Part shown: positions 17,306 to 26,443 of the stretch, piece after piece | Position numbering within the stretch: the stretch's first letter is position 1 | Layout: every line of letters starts with the position of its first letter | Source of the DNA: Ferruginibacter sp. | Lineage (GTDB): Bacteria; Bacteroidota; Bacteroidia; Chitinophagales; Chitinophagaceae | Reading direction: 5' to 3' | NCBI GenBank assembly: GCA_019638525.1 | Contig: JAHBTO010000002.1 | Span: 62,001-126,000 of the forward strand | DNA length: 64,000 nucleotides | Program-made: the position numbers and the translations under genes | The notes under the pieces: generated by a model | The model's database searches: none | The model's input: the letters and a program-made list of their open reading frames with translations, nothing else | Told to the model about the DNA's origin: nothing

Positions 17306-19549
17306 TTAAACCTGTTTGCTTTTTAAAGCATACCATTGCGGATAAACATAGTTATCAAAAAAACGCTGTATGCTTCTTTTATCAACAAGCTTTGATATCA
17401 CAGCATCGTAATCCTGCTTTATATCAATATCATAAGGGAGATTAAAGGTGCTGGCATTTTCTAACCAGGCAGAGTGTAGGGTAAAACAAAACTGCACATC
17501 ATCAAAAAGCAATTTACAAACAGGCCCTTCATTTATTTTAGCGGCATCAAACACCCAATACTCTGATCGGTATTTACCAGGGTTAGCTTGTGGTATGCCT
17601 GCCTGTAAGGTACAAAAAAGATAACCGTCAAGTTCATATTCTACACCCGGCGTTGGTGTTTGGCGTGGTATAAAATGAAGGCTCCTGATGTAGATATTTT
17701 TTTGAAACTGAAAATGTGATACAGGCTGCATACTGTTGCAATCAAGCATCACCAGGGTTTGTGGTAAATCCTGTTGTGTTAATTTTATTATTTCATCTGT
17801 TGATACAATCCTATTGGGATAATCCTGGTATAAATCAAAAATAAATTCGGTAAGCATCCGCTGATCGAGCCCGTTTGCCACATACCATAAATATTTTATT
17901 TGGTTTACAGTTTTTGTTGCTGATACAATATCCCTGAATGTGTACAGGCCAACCGTCCAGGTATTGGGCCCAATATCTGTTTCATTGGTATTGCCGGTTG
18001 CATAATATTGTTTTGAACCTGCATTATCAATTTGCAGCGTATTGGTATCCAGTACCCATTTCCCAATCCTGTTCACATCCATACTGCCCAAAGCAAATAA
18101 ACTAAAGAGTTGTTCATCTGCCGGTTTACCGGTAAGTTTCGAAATGTCGTAAGGCCTTATCCATTCTGCAACACAGGCTGCCGTATTGTGTATGCCATAA
18201 AGAGTAATCTTGCCATTGGGGTTATCATAATTGCATGAATAATGTATAGTTTCAACTGGTATTGGAGTACTTAATTTATAAGCGGTTGCCTGCCCGCCAC
18301 CGGCCGTAAGTTGCGCCCGTTTTACTATATAGCAGTCTGTATATGGCAACATGGTTCCTGCCAGGTGTTTGCGAATAAACCTATCAATAAAATGGTTTTC
18401 GGGGAAAGGATTGTTTACCAACAGGTCTAACGAAAACTTAAAAGCCGTATCGGTTAATACAATAAAATCTTTGGTAAGTGCTGTTTGGTGCATACACTCT
18501 GCAATTTGTAAAGCCTGCCCGTTTTGATCGGTTAATATCCATTTTTCAATAAGTTTAGAGCCTTTCCATCGCATCAGCCATACGCTGGTTTGTTTTTTAG
18601 TTTCATCTGTGCTAATGCTTTTTTCTTTACCGCCAACGTAATAGTCAAGATTATCAAAAAAATCAATTAACCTTTCATGTACTACTTCACTGTTTTTTTC
18701 ATCACCCATTTCTTTACATAACGATAGCAATTTCTGTTCATATTTTTTCCTATTATGCCGCAGGTAATATAAAGACTGTGGCGTATGTACAAATGAATGG
18801 TGATTTGATAATCTTGTATAATTAACTGTAAAAACTTCTTCCGTATTAGGGTCAAAACTTGGATGAGCAGTAGTTTGTACAACCGGAAATGGCCAGGGTA
18901 AATATTCGGGTGTGCCCGGTGTCCAGTCTAAATTATTTCCTACTGGTGTTTGTAAAACAAGGTTTACGGGGTCGGTAATAAAAGGGCGGCCTACATCATA
19001 ACTTGCCAGTAAAAATGTATTGGCATTTCCAAACTTAACAGGTGTAACAGCTGTGTTAGGTTCATTGCGGGCACCTAAAAGTAAACTCATTCTTGAAATA
19101 CCAAAATTGCTAAAACCAAATAATCTATAATAGGAAGTACCATACCTGGAAGCATAATCTGCAAAATAACAAGGTGTTTTCATCAGCCTTGTTTTTATAA
19201 CCGGGTTTTGTGTGCCGTTAAAACTTACTGATAACAACATGCCATCACCATTCATGATGGGGGAGCCATATTCTTTATTGTATTTACCGTCTTCATTATA
19301 TTGTGTGTAAGGCAAACCATTACTGTTAACGGTGCCAACGGGATACATAACATAAAAAACACCGTTTACATCACTGGGCATATTTCCTTCAAATACCTGG
19401 AGCTTTCCATCTGTTTCGGTTGAAGTAGTGTATAAAAAAGTATCGGCCGCAGGTAACTGAGGGCTTGGTGGTATTTTATTTTTACTGGTAATAAAATTCC
19501 ATATTTTATTTGCACTATTACTTAACCAATTCCAAATTTTTTTTATCAT
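17306..19549 (-). CDS. Carotenoid oxygenase (RPE65/CCD family), long form
   Basis: A 747-residue relative of carotenoid cleavage oxygenases, seven-bladed propeller enzymes that hold Fe2+ with four His. Family elements seen are VFEGNMPSDVNGVFYVMYP, MNGDGMLLSV (about residues 99-108), His229 in TAHPSFDP, His354 in ECMHQTALT, a His in the TLYGIHNTA region and the last ligand His692 in FTLHSAWLEN. It is much longer than the usual 450-550 residues; about 80 extra residues (roughly 245-325) sit between the first and second ligand, and the N-terminus is extended. No signal peptide is evident. It lies 40 nt upstream of the kinase-cyclase gene and may be its operon partner. Substrate unknown; apocarotenoid or stilbene-type cleavage is possible. 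Confidence 0.85.
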   Translation of the reverse strand: MIKKIWNWLSNSANKIWNFITSKNKIPPSPQLPAADTFLYTTSTETDGKLQVFEGNMPSDVNGVFYVMYPVGTVNSNGLPYTQYNEDGKYNKEYGSPIMNGDGMLLSVSFNGTQNPVIKTRLMKTPCYFADYASRYGTSYYRLFGFSNFGISRMSLLLGARNEPNTAVTPVKFGNANTFLLASYDVGRPFITDPVNLVLQTPVGNNLDWTPGTPEYLPWPFPVVQTTAHPSFDPNTEEVFTVNYTRLSNHHSFVHTPQSLYYLRHNRKKYEQKLLSLCKEMGDEKNSEVVHERLIDFFDNLDYYVGGKEKSISTDETKKQTSVWLMRWKGSKLIEKWILTDQNGQALQIAECMHQTALTKDFIVLTDTAFKFSLDLLVNNPFPENHFIDRFIRKHLAGTMLPYTDCYIVKRAQLTAGGGQATAYKLSTPIPVETIHYSCNYDNPNGKITLYGIHNTAACVAEWIRPYDISKLTGKPADEQLFSLFALGSMDVNRIGKWVLDTNTLQIDNAGSKQYYATGNTNETDIGPNTWTVGLYTFRDIVSATKTVNQIKYLWYVANGLDQRMLTEFIFDLYQDYPNRIVSTDEIIKLTQQDLPQTLVMLDCNSMQPVSHFQFQKNIYIRSLHFIPRQTPTPGVEYELDGYLFCTLQAGIPQANPGKYRSEYWVFDAAKINEGPVCKLLFDDVQFCFTLHSAWLENASTFNLPYDIDIKQDYDAVISKLVDKRSIQRFFDNYVYPQWYALKSKQV

Positions 19550-19698
19550 GCCCTGCAGTTTTTAAATTATAAATTTTCAATTTTAAGGCACTGATAAAAA
19601 TGTTGATAAAGGGTATGATTTCAAACTTACTTCAGCTTTCAATATTAAAAGTAGAAGTACTAATAAATCATCAGTAAGTTTTCTATAAGGGAAGGTTC

Positions 19699-20064
19699 TT
19701 AATTAAAAAATTCTCCAAAATGCCAGAGAATCCCCGATGGGTCGGTGATAAAACATTCACGGCCCCAATCATTTGTTTTGATGGGCACAAGTCTTATTTC
19801 TTTATATTTATCTATAAGGTTTAAATCATTAAGCCGGTTCCAAACTTCTTCCACATTTTCAACTTCCAAAAAAATCATAGTATTATCAATCCAGTCTTTT
19901 ATATAAGCATCCTGCAGGTAAAAAGCCATGTTTCCGGTTGTAAATACCGATAAATTGTGACTAATATTTGTTTCTTCAAATCCCAGGTCACGGTAAAAAC
20001 GTTTTGATACATCAAAGTCTTTTGCGCCTATAAACGGACGAATTGATTTAGGTTTAAAATTCAT
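19699..20064 (-). CDS. VOC/glyoxalase-fold protein
   Basis: A 121-residue vicinal-oxygen-chelate protein: two beta-alpha-beta-beta-beta modules, with SIRPFIGAKDFDVSKRFYRD at the start and the closing ECFITDPSGILWHFGE typical of glyoxalase/bleomycin-resistance proteins. The C-terminal Glu may be a metal ligand; a clear first-module ligand is not obvious. Function is unknown: such proteins include antibiotic-binding proteins and dioxygenase-like enzymes. It is a single gene. Confidence 0.85.
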   Translation of the reverse strand: MNFKPKSIRPFIGAKDFDVSKRFYRDLGFEETNISHNLSVFTTGNMAFYLQDAYIKDWIDNTMIFLEVENVEEVWNRLNDLNLIDKYKEIRLVPIKTNDWGRECFITDPSGILWHFGEFFN

Positions 20065-20218
20065 GAACTCTATATTTTACATTCCTTAAAGTTAAGTTCT
20101 TGCTTTCATTTTTTCTATGATTTTTTACATTTACTGGTTTTAGAATGTAAAATATTTGCCGTAACCAAACCTTATAAAAATTTAATTACTATAAACTGAA
20201 TGTTAACATGGGGCATTC

Positions 20219-20250
20219 TTGCTTTAACTGGCCTGTACTTATTAAATTTG
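20219..20250 (+). promoter_or_regulatory. Bacteroidota-type promoter before the acid phosphatase gene
   Basis: TTG at 20219-20221, 21 nt, then TAAATTTG at 20243-20250, a full match to the -7 consensus TAnnTTTG. The start codon is 38 nt further on. Prediction from consensus only. Confidence 0.55.
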
Positions 20251-20287
20251 CAACTTCGTAAACATTTAAAAATTTAAATTAAAAAAT

Positions 20288-21070
20288 ATGATGCGTCAAC
20301 TAATTACTGCATTTCTGCTTGTAGCAGGTTTGTCCTTAACTGCACAAGACAAAAACCATAAACCATCTCAATACAATATCAACAGTGTAATATGGCAGCA
20401 GCAAAGTGGCGAATACAGGGCATTGTGCTACCAGGCTTTTAGCCTGGCACGGTTAAGGTTAGAAGAAATTTTAAGAACCAATAAAGACAGCATGCCACTG
20501 GCTATTATTGCAGATATTGATGAAACAATACTTGATAACAGCCCCGATGCAGCAAAAGATATACTTAACAACCGTACTTATAATGACAGCACCTGGAAAA
20601 TATGGGTAAGCCTTGCACAGGCAAAGCCCCTGGCCGGGTCGGTAGAGTTTTTTAACTATGCCGCACAGCACGGTGTTCAATGCTTTTACATTACCAACCG
20701 AAAAGAAGATGAAAAAGCTGCCACCATTATAAACCTTCGCCAGCAAGGTTTTCCAAACGCTGATGAAATACACGTAATAGCAAAAGGAACTACAAGCGAC
20801 AAAGAATCAAGAAGGCTGGCTGTTAAAAAAAATTATAACGTGGTATTATTGTTGGGCGATAACCTGAATGATTTTGACGACTTGTTTTACAATAAAGGGG
20901 TAGCTGAAAGAAATGCCAATGTTGACAAAGTGCAAACATATTTTGGCAGTAAATACATTATGCTGCCCAATGCCACTTACGGCGATTGGGAAAATGCTTT
21001 ATGGAATGGCAAAAGAGTAAATGCCGAAGAAAGGGATAAAATAAAATGGAATAGCCTTATTGGGTTTTGA
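20288..21070 (+). CDS. 5'-nucleotidase / class C acid phosphatase, e(P4) family, secreted
   Basis: A 260-residue HAD-superfamily phosphatase. A signal peptide (1-20, ending LSLTAQ) exports it. The catalytic DxDxT motif is ADIDET (Asp76 nucleophile, Asp78 acid/base), followed by the family's ILDNSP; the second half has FYITNRKEDE and LLLGDNLNDF, the last supplying Mg2+-binding aspartates. Members dephosphorylate NMN, nucleotides and aryl phosphates in the periplasm. The name 'lipoprotein e(P4)' comes from Haemophilus; here there is no lipobox Cys, so the protein is soluble or loosely bound. It is followed by a terminator at 21131-21159. Confidence 0.9.
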   Translation: MMRQLITAFLLVAGLSLTAQDKNHKPSQYNINSVIWQQQSGEYRALCYQAFSLARLRLEEILRTNKDSMPLAIIADIDETILDNSPDAAKDILNNRTYNDSTWKIWVSLAQAKPLAGSVEFFNYAAQHGVQCFYITNRKEDEKAATIINLRQQGFPNADEIHVIAKGTTSDKESRRLAVKKNYNVVLLLGDNLNDFDDLFYNKGVAERNANVDKVQTYFGSKYIMLPNATYGDWENALWNGKRVNAEERDKIKWNSLIGF

Positions 21071-21130
21071 TACACTTCACCAATAAAAGATAACACTCAA
21101 ATAAAAATTAAACAGCAACTAATAAAAGTA

Positions 21131-21159
21131 AAAATCCCACTGATGAAGTGGGATTTTTT
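21131..21159 (+). terminator. Rho-independent terminator, probably bidirectional
   Basis: A 10-bp perfect stem (AAAATCCCAC at 21131-21140 with 21148-21157), 7-nt loop and T run on the plus strand. The minus strand also has a T-rich tail, so it may serve the convergent lpdA gene as well. Confidence 0.85.
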
Positions 21160-21201
21160 GTATCCGTTTTAAAAATAACTTCCAAAACAAGTTGGTGATG
21201 T

Positions 21202-22590
21202 TTAAATATCTATTGCCTCGCCATAAGCCGCAGCAGTAGCTTCTTTTACTGCTTCGCTCATGGTTGGGTGAGGATGTACTGCATTTAATATTTCGTGAGC
21301 CGTGGTTTCCAGTTTACGGGCAACCACAATTTCGGCCACCATGTCGGTAACATTCAACCCAATCATGTGGCAACCCAAAAGTTCTCCATATTTGGCATCG
21401 TAAATTATTTTTACAAAACCTTCGGTGGCGCCGGCAGCAACAGCCTTACCACTTGCAACAAATGGAAACTTACCAACTTTAACTTCGTAACCGGCATCCT
21501 TGGCCGCTTTTTCGGTATAACCCACACTTGCAATTTCGGGCAGGCAATAGGTACATCCGGGTATATTATTGTAGTCCATCGGCTCGGGATGGTGGCCGCT
21601 TAAATGCTCTGCAGCATTGATACCTTCTTTGCTGGCAACATGCGCTAACGCCTGCCCGGGTGTACAATCACCAATGGCATAAATGCCCGGCACGTTTGTT
21701 TGTTGGTTGGCATCAACAATTATTTTTCCTTTTTCGGTTTTAATTCCCAATGCTTCAAGGCCTATGTTTTCAATATTGGCCACCACACCTACGGCGCTTA
21801 ATAAAATATCAGCTTCCAGGGTTTGTTCGCCACTTGCTGTTTTCACTTTTGCCTTTACGCCGGCGCCGCTTGTATCTACACTTGTTACTTCGGCGCTTGT
21901 CATAATCGTCATGCCCTGTTTCTTAAATTGCTTTTCAAGTTCTTTGCTAATCTCTTCGTCTTCTACCGGTACAAGGCGTGGCATAAACTCTACCATAGTA
22001 ACTTTAGTGCCAAGGCTGTTATAAAAATAAGCAAACTCACTTCCTATGGCGCCGCTGCCGCAAATGATCATGCTTTTGGGTTGCTGCTGCAAAGCCATTG
22101 CTTCACGATAGCCTATAATTTTTTTCCTATCAATAGGCATACTGGGCAATTCTCTTGCACGGCCACCGGTTGCAATAATTATATTTTTTGCTTCAAGTAC
22201 CTGCTTGCTGCCATCGGCTGCTGTTACTTCCAGCTTATTGGCGGCAATCAGTTTACCATTACCCATCACCACATCAATCTTATTTTTCTTCATCAAAAAC
22301 TGTATGCCTTTACTCATCTTATCAGCTACGCCACGGCTACGACTGATAACAGCACCAAAATCTGCAGACGGGTTATCTATTTTAATACCATAATTGTTGG
22401 CATGTTTTGTATATTCATATACCTGGGCACTTTTCAACAAAGCTTTTGTGGGAATACAACCCCAGTTTAAACAAATACCACCCAGGCTTTCACGCTCTAC
22501 TATTGCCACTTTTTTCCCAAGCTGACTTGCTCTTATTGCTGCAGGATAACCGCCGGGGCCGCTGCCAAGTACTATTACATCGTATGCCAT
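21202..22590 (-). CDS. lpdA: Dihydrolipoyl dehydrogenase (E3)
   Basis: A 462-residue flavoprotein disulfide reductase, the E3 part of pyruvate, 2-oxoglutarate and branched-chain dehydrogenase complexes. Seen are the FAD-binding GSGPGGYPAA (residues 9-18), the redox disulfide in GGICLNWGC (Cys40 and Cys45), the NAD-binding ICGSGAIGSEFA, the second FAD motif YAIGDCTPG, and the active-site HPHPTMSEA near the C-terminus. Length is usual. It stands alone, with no E1 or E2 genes beside it. A promoter match is at 22652-22682. Confidence 0.95.
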   Translation of the reverse strand: MAYDVIVLGSGPGGYPAAIRASQLGKKVAIVERESLGGICLNWGCIPTKALLKSAQVYEYTKHANNYGIKIDNPSADFGAVISRSRGVADKMSKGIQFLMKKNKIDVVMGNGKLIAANKLEVTAADGSKQVLEAKNIIIATGGRARELPSMPIDRKKIIGYREAMALQQQPKSMIICGSGAIGSEFAYFYNSLGTKVTMVEFMPRLVPVEDEEISKELEKQFKKQGMTIMTSAEVTSVDTSGAGVKAKVKTASGEQTLEADILLSAVGVVANIENIGLEALGIKTEKGKIIVDANQQTNVPGIYAIGDCTPGQALAHVASKEGINAAEHLSGHHPEPMDYNNIPGCTYCLPEIASVGYTEKAAKDAGYEVKVGKFPFVASGKAVAAGATEGFVKIIYDAKYGELLGCHMIGLNVTDMVAEIVVARKLETTAHEILNAVHPHPTMSEAVKEATAAAYGEAIDI

Positions 22591-22909
22591 AATAAGGTTT
22601 TAGATTTTTTGATTTGTAATTTATTGAATTTACTTTTCTGTAAAAACAGTGCAAAATTAACCTGAAAAGGGTGATTCGCCAAAAGCTAATTTAGCCGCAT
22701 ATTTTACATTTTTAAACCGTATGCCTTTATTAGTTAAAACAACATTTACCCATTTAAAAACTGAATAAACTTGCAAAAAATGATAAAAGTTAATTTCAAC
22801 CCATATTAATGCATTAAAAAATCAAAATCACATTAATACAACACTCTAAAAACATAAATCGTTATTTTTGAAAAAATATCCGTTCTTCTTTATCCAAAAT
22901 AAAAAAAGT
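22591..22909. other. Divergent intergenic region between lpdA and the NtrC-like gene
   Basis: About 320 nt of AT-rich DNA without a coding frame I trust. On the minus strand it holds the lpdA promoter (22652-22682). On the plus strand TATTTTTG at 22863-22870 matches the -7 consensus, 39 nt before the regulator's ATG at 22910, but no good -33 element precedes it. Nothing else was recognised. Confidence 0.5.
22652..22682 (-). promoter_or_regulatory. Bacteroidota-type promoter of lpdA
   Basis: On the minus strand TTG (plus 22680-22682), 20 nt, then TAATTTTG (plus 22652-22659), a full match to TAnnTTTG. The leader to the lpdA start codon would be about 55 nt. Confidence 0.55.
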
Positions 22910-24073
22910 ATGGCTAATATCTTAATCATCGATGATGAAAAATCAATCCGCAAAACACTTACAGAAATACTCAGTTACGAAGGTTATAAAATAGATGAGG
23001 CCGGTGATGGTGAAGAAGGACTCAAGAAATTTTCTGAAAAAGAATATGATGTAGTTTTATGCGATATCAAAATGCCTAAGATGGACGGCATTGAATTTCT
23101 TGACAAAGCTAAAGATGTAAATCCCGATGTACCGGTCATAATGATTAGCGGGCACGGAAATGTAGATACTGCAGTGGAAGCTGTTAAAAAAGGCGCATAC
23201 GATTATATAAGCAAGCCACCCGATTTAAACAGGCTGCTTATCACACTACGAAATGCATTAGACAAGCAAAGCCTTGTTACCGAAACCAAAGTGCTAAAAC
23301 GCAAAGTAGGCAAGGCTTTGGAAATGATTGGCGACAGCGGCCCCATCAACAAAATAAAAGATACTATCGAAAAAGTGGCGCCTACCGATGCCCGTGTTTT
23401 GATAACCGGCGAAAATGGTGTAGGAAAAGAACTAGTAGCCCGCTGGATTCATGAAAAAAGCAACCGCAATACCGGCCCTATGGTAGAAGTGAATTGCGCC
23501 GCTATACCCGGCGAGTTGATAGAAAGCGAACTGTTTGGCCACGAAAAAGGCTCTTTTACATCGGCCATAAAACAACGCATTGGTAAATTTGAAACAGCCA
23601 ATGGCGGCACTTTGTTTTTAGATGAAATTGGCGATATGAGCCTGAGCGCACAGGCTAAAGTTTTACGTGCCTTACAGGAAGGAAAGATTACAAGGGTAGG
23701 GGCCGATAAAGATATTTCGGTAGATGTAAGGGTAATTGCTGCTACCAATAAAGATTTGCTAAAAGAAGTGGATGAAAAAAAATTCAGGCTCGACCTGTAT
23801 CATCGCCTGGGTGTAATTATCATACATGTACCATCTCTAAACGAACGGCGTGATGATGTACCATCATTGGTAGATCATTTTTTAGATATAGTAGCCGGAA
23901 ACTACGGGCAACCCAAAAAACAAATAGATGATGACGCTATTGAAGCTTTAAAAAAGTATAACTGGACAGGTAATATACGTGAATTAAGAAATGTGGTGGA
24001 ACGATTAATTATTTTATCGGGCAAAACAATCACTTTAGAAGATGTACAAAATTATGTTTTACCCAGGAAATAA
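22910..24073 (+). CDS. Sigma-54-activator-like response regulator lacking a DNA-binding domain
   Basis: A 387-residue response regulator. The start is taken at ATG 22910 (MANILIIDDE), the usual beginning of a receiver; the frame is open upstream to a TTG but that adds an atypical tail. The receiver (1-120) has Asp8/Asp9 and the phosphorylation site Asp52 in CDIKMPKMDG. The AAA+ domain follows, with Walker A GENGVGKE (167-174) and the loop that contacts sigma-54 reading GSFTSA (214-219) instead of GAFTGA. The protein ends at VQNYVLPRK with no Fis-type helix-turn-helix. Such forms occur as a conserved Bacteroidota group. Whether it still drives sigma-54 transcription is doubtful. Two genes (hydrolase, lepB) follow on the same strand. 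Confidence 0.9.
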   Translation: MANILIIDDEKSIRKTLTEILSYEGYKIDEAGDGEEGLKKFSEKEYDVVLCDIKMPKMDGIEFLDKAKDVNPDVPVIMISGHGNVDTAVEAVKKGAYDYISKPPDLNRLLITLRNALDKQSLVTETKVLKRKVGKALEMIGDSGPINKIKDTIEKVAPTDARVLITGENGVGKELVARWIHEKSNRNTGPMVEVNCAAIPGELIESELFGHEKGSFTSAIKQRIGKFETANGGTLFLDEIGDMSLSAQAKVLRALQEGKITRVGADKDISVDVRVIAATNKDLLKEVDEKKFRLDLYHRLGVIIIHVPSLNERRDDVPSLVDHFLDIVAGNYGQPKKQIDDDAIEALKKYNWTGNIRELRNVVERLIILSGKTITLEDVQNYVLPRK

Positions 24074-24101
24074 TATGGCCTATTATTGAAACAAAAATTA
24101 A

Positions 24102-24752
24102 ATGAAAACCATTTATTGTATAAGCGGGCTGGGGGCAGATGAAAGAGCTTTTTCAAAATTAAAAATAAAAGGTTTTGATATAAAAGTAATCAGATGGCTG
24201 GTACCTTTTAAAAGAGAATCTTTAAGCGCCTATGCTGCCAGGATGCGACAAGGCATAGACGATGAAAACCCAATATTGATGGGGCTTTCGTTTGGCGGCA
24301 TGTTATGCACCGAAATTGCCAAGCAGGTGCCTGTACAAAAAATCATCCTCATCAGCAGTATCAAAACATCAAAAGAATTGCCACTATGGATGAAGGCGAT
24401 TGCCATGATAAGGCTAAATAAAATTGTGCCCATGCAATCAACAAAAATTACGCAGCCCATACAAAACAAGATGCTGGGTGTAACAACAGACGAAGAAAAA
24501 AAACTGGTAGCATCATTAAGAAAAGCGGCTGATGTAAAATATACCAATTGGGCCGTAAACCAGGCCATCAACTGGAAAAACAACTGGCAGCACCCGGCCA
24601 TTTACCATATACATGGCGATAAAGACAGGATGTTTCCTATAAAATATATCAAGGCCGATTACACTATAAAAAATGGTGGGCATTTTATGATAATGAACAA
24701 GGCTGATGAAGTGAGCAATTGTATTAATACTATACTTGATAATGAAAAATAG
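24102..24752 (+). CDS. Small alpha/beta hydrolase
   Basis: A 216-residue hydrolase-fold protein starting 28 nt after the response regulator. The nucleophile is Ser63 in GLSFGG, the acid is likely in HGDKDRMFP, and the histidine in NGGHFMIMN near the C-terminus. There is no signal peptide. Length is at the short end of the family. It resembles small esterase/thioesterase-like proteins; substrate unknown. Spacing suggests one transcript with the regulator. Confidence 0.85.
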   Translation: MKTIYCISGLGADERAFSKLKIKGFDIKVIRWLVPFKRESLSAYAARMRQGIDDENPILMGLSFGGMLCTEIAKQVPVQKIILISSIKTSKELPLWMKAIAMIRLNKIVPMQSTKITQPIQNKMLGVTTDEEKKLVASLRKAADVKYTNWAVNQAINWKNNWQHPAIYHIHGDKDRMFPIKYIKADYTIKNGGHFMIMNKADEVSNCINTILDNEK

Positions 24753-24839
24753 CTTTGTTAAACTTATGAAAACATTATTTACGCAAACCTTTGCCAAAAG
24801 TATTATTATGGTATTTTTGGCACTTCTAAAAATTAACGC

Positions 24840-26357
24840 ATGAGTACAGGTTGGATTGTTTTTATTATTGGCGCACTTGGCTGGCATATTGGAATGTATG
24901 GAATGTTTAAAAAAGCAGGTATAGAAAGTTGGAAAGCACTGGTACCTTTTTACAACACATGGTGTATGGTGCAAAAGATGCAACTTAAAAAATATTGGTT
25001 CTTCCTGCAGTTTATACCTATTGCAGGGCAGTTTATTACCATTTGGATATGTATAAAATTTGTAGAGTACTTTGGCCGTTTTGATTTTTGGCACCATGCT
25101 GCAGCCGTATTGTTTCCGTTTATTTATTTTCCATACCTGGGTTATTCAAAAAATGAAAGATATGCCGGCATAGCCGTTGTAAAGAATTATAAAAAATCTA
25201 CTGCAAGAGAATGGATTGATGCTGCCGCATTTGCAGTTGTAGCTGCTACCATCATACGTACATTTGTGTTTGAAGCATATACCATTCCCACTCCATCCGA
25301 AGAAAAGACATTGCTGGTAAATGATTTTTTATTTGTAAGTAAGATGGCTTATGGCCCCCGTATTCCCAATACACCTATTGCCATGCCTTTTATGCATCAC
25401 ACCATTCCGGGGCTTAATGTAAAATCTTATGTGGAGTGGATAAAGATACCTTATACAAGATGGTTTGCACGGCCTGTAAAACGTAACGATGCCGTGGTGT
25501 TTAATTTCCCGGTAAACGATACGCTTATAAATGATGAAGAAAACTTTGGCAGCAAGGTTACTTATTACGATGCCGTTAGGCAATTAGGCAGGGAAAGGGT
25601 TTGGCAGGATTATGGCGACCTTATAATAACAAGGCCGGTTGATAAAAGAGAGAATTTTATAAAACGCTGTGTGGGCATTGCAGGCGATACCATACAGGTG
25701 ATAAATGGCAAGCTGCATGTTAATGGCCGGCCAGAAGATTATTTTCCGCATGCCGAGCGGTTTTATCAATTGCAAATTCCCGAGGGCATTTACCTTGATG
25801 AGGATAAATTGAAAAGCATAGGCATCAATATCCGTCCATCGCAGGGCGATTTGCAACAACTAAAGAGCAATTTGTTTTTGGTGAACATCACCAACGAAGA
25901 ACATAAGAACCTGAAATTACCTCCCGGTTATATCCTTACAGATTTTATTGCAGATATCAGCAATCCTAATTATCCGTACAAACAACTGTTTCCTTATTAC
26001 AACGATAATAAAAGCTGGACGGTTGATAATTACGGCCCCATTTGGATACCGGCAAAAAATGCTACTATACAACTAACACCTGACAATGTAATTCGCTACC
26101 AGCGCTGCATTGAAGTGTACGAAGGCAATAAGTTTGAAAACAGGAACGGTAAGATTTTTATAAATGGAAAAGAAGCAAACAGCTACACATTTAAAATGAA
26201 TTACTACTGGATGATGGGAGATAACAGGCACAACTCACTCGACAGCCGTTACTGGGGTTTTGTACCCGAAGACCATGTAGTGGGTAAAGCATCGCTGATA
26301 TGGTTCAGTTACGAAAACGGACCAAGATGGAACAGGTTGTTCAGGTGGATAAAATAA
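24840..26357 (+). CDS. lepB: Signal peptidase I fused to an N-terminal DUF5684-like membrane domain
   Basis: A 505-residue membrane protease that cleaves Sec signal peptides. Residues 1-110 form a separate hydrophobic domain with several helices (GWHIGMYGMFKKAG, PYLGYSKNERYAG), of the DUF5684 type. Then a transmembrane segment (about 125-142) leads into the catalytic domain: Ser153 in TPSEEKTL (usual form SM-x-x-T-L; here Glu follows Ser), the general-base Lys275 in IKRCVGIAGDTI, and the last box GDNRHNSLDSRYWG. A large insertion separates Lys and the last box, as is common in Bacteroidota enzymes. A terminator follows at 26382-26418. Confidence 0.92.
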   Translation: MSTGWIVFIIGALGWHIGMYGMFKKAGIESWKALVPFYNTWCMVQKMQLKKYWFFLQFIPIAGQFITIWICIKFVEYFGRFDFWHHAAAVLFPFIYFPYLGYSKNERYAGIAVVKNYKKSTAREWIDAAAFAVVAATIIRTFVFEAYTIPTPSEEKTLLVNDFLFVSKMAYGPRIPNTPIAMPFMHHTIPGLNVKSYVEWIKIPYTRWFARPVKRNDAVVFNFPVNDTLINDEENFGSKVTYYDAVRQLGRERVWQDYGDLIITRPVDKRENFIKRCVGIAGDTIQVINGKLHVNGRPEDYFPHAERFYQLQIPEGIYLDEDKLKSIGINIRPSQGDLQQLKSNLFLVNITNEEHKNLKLPPGYILTDFIADISNPNYPYKQLFPYYNDNKSWTVDNYGPIWIPAKNATIQLTPDNVIRYQRCIEVYEGNKFENRNGKIFINGKEANSYTFKMNYYWMMGDNRHNSLDSRYWGFVPEDHVVGKASLIWFSYENGPRWNRLFRWIK

Positions 26358-26381
26358 ACAGCATGGATTATCCATCAATAC

Positions 26382-26418
26382 AAATCCTCATTGCAGCGAT
26401 GCAGGGAGGATTTTTTAT
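26382..26418 (+). terminator. Rho-independent terminator of lepB
   Basis: An 8-bp outer stem (AAATCCTC at 26382-26389 with 26406-26413) encloses an inner TGCA-GCGA-TGCA hairpin; a T run follows. It lies 25 nt after the stop codon and before cdd, so cdd probably has its own promoter or relies on read-through. Confidence 0.75.
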
Positions 26419-26443
26419 TACTATAATATTGTAATTTCAGGCA

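Noticed and set aside
22868-22909. Upstream TTG start for the NtrC-like regulator (MKKYPFFFIQNKK)
   Set aside because: Receivers of this group begin at the MANILIIDDE position, and a TTG with this tail lacks support; ATG 22910 preferred.
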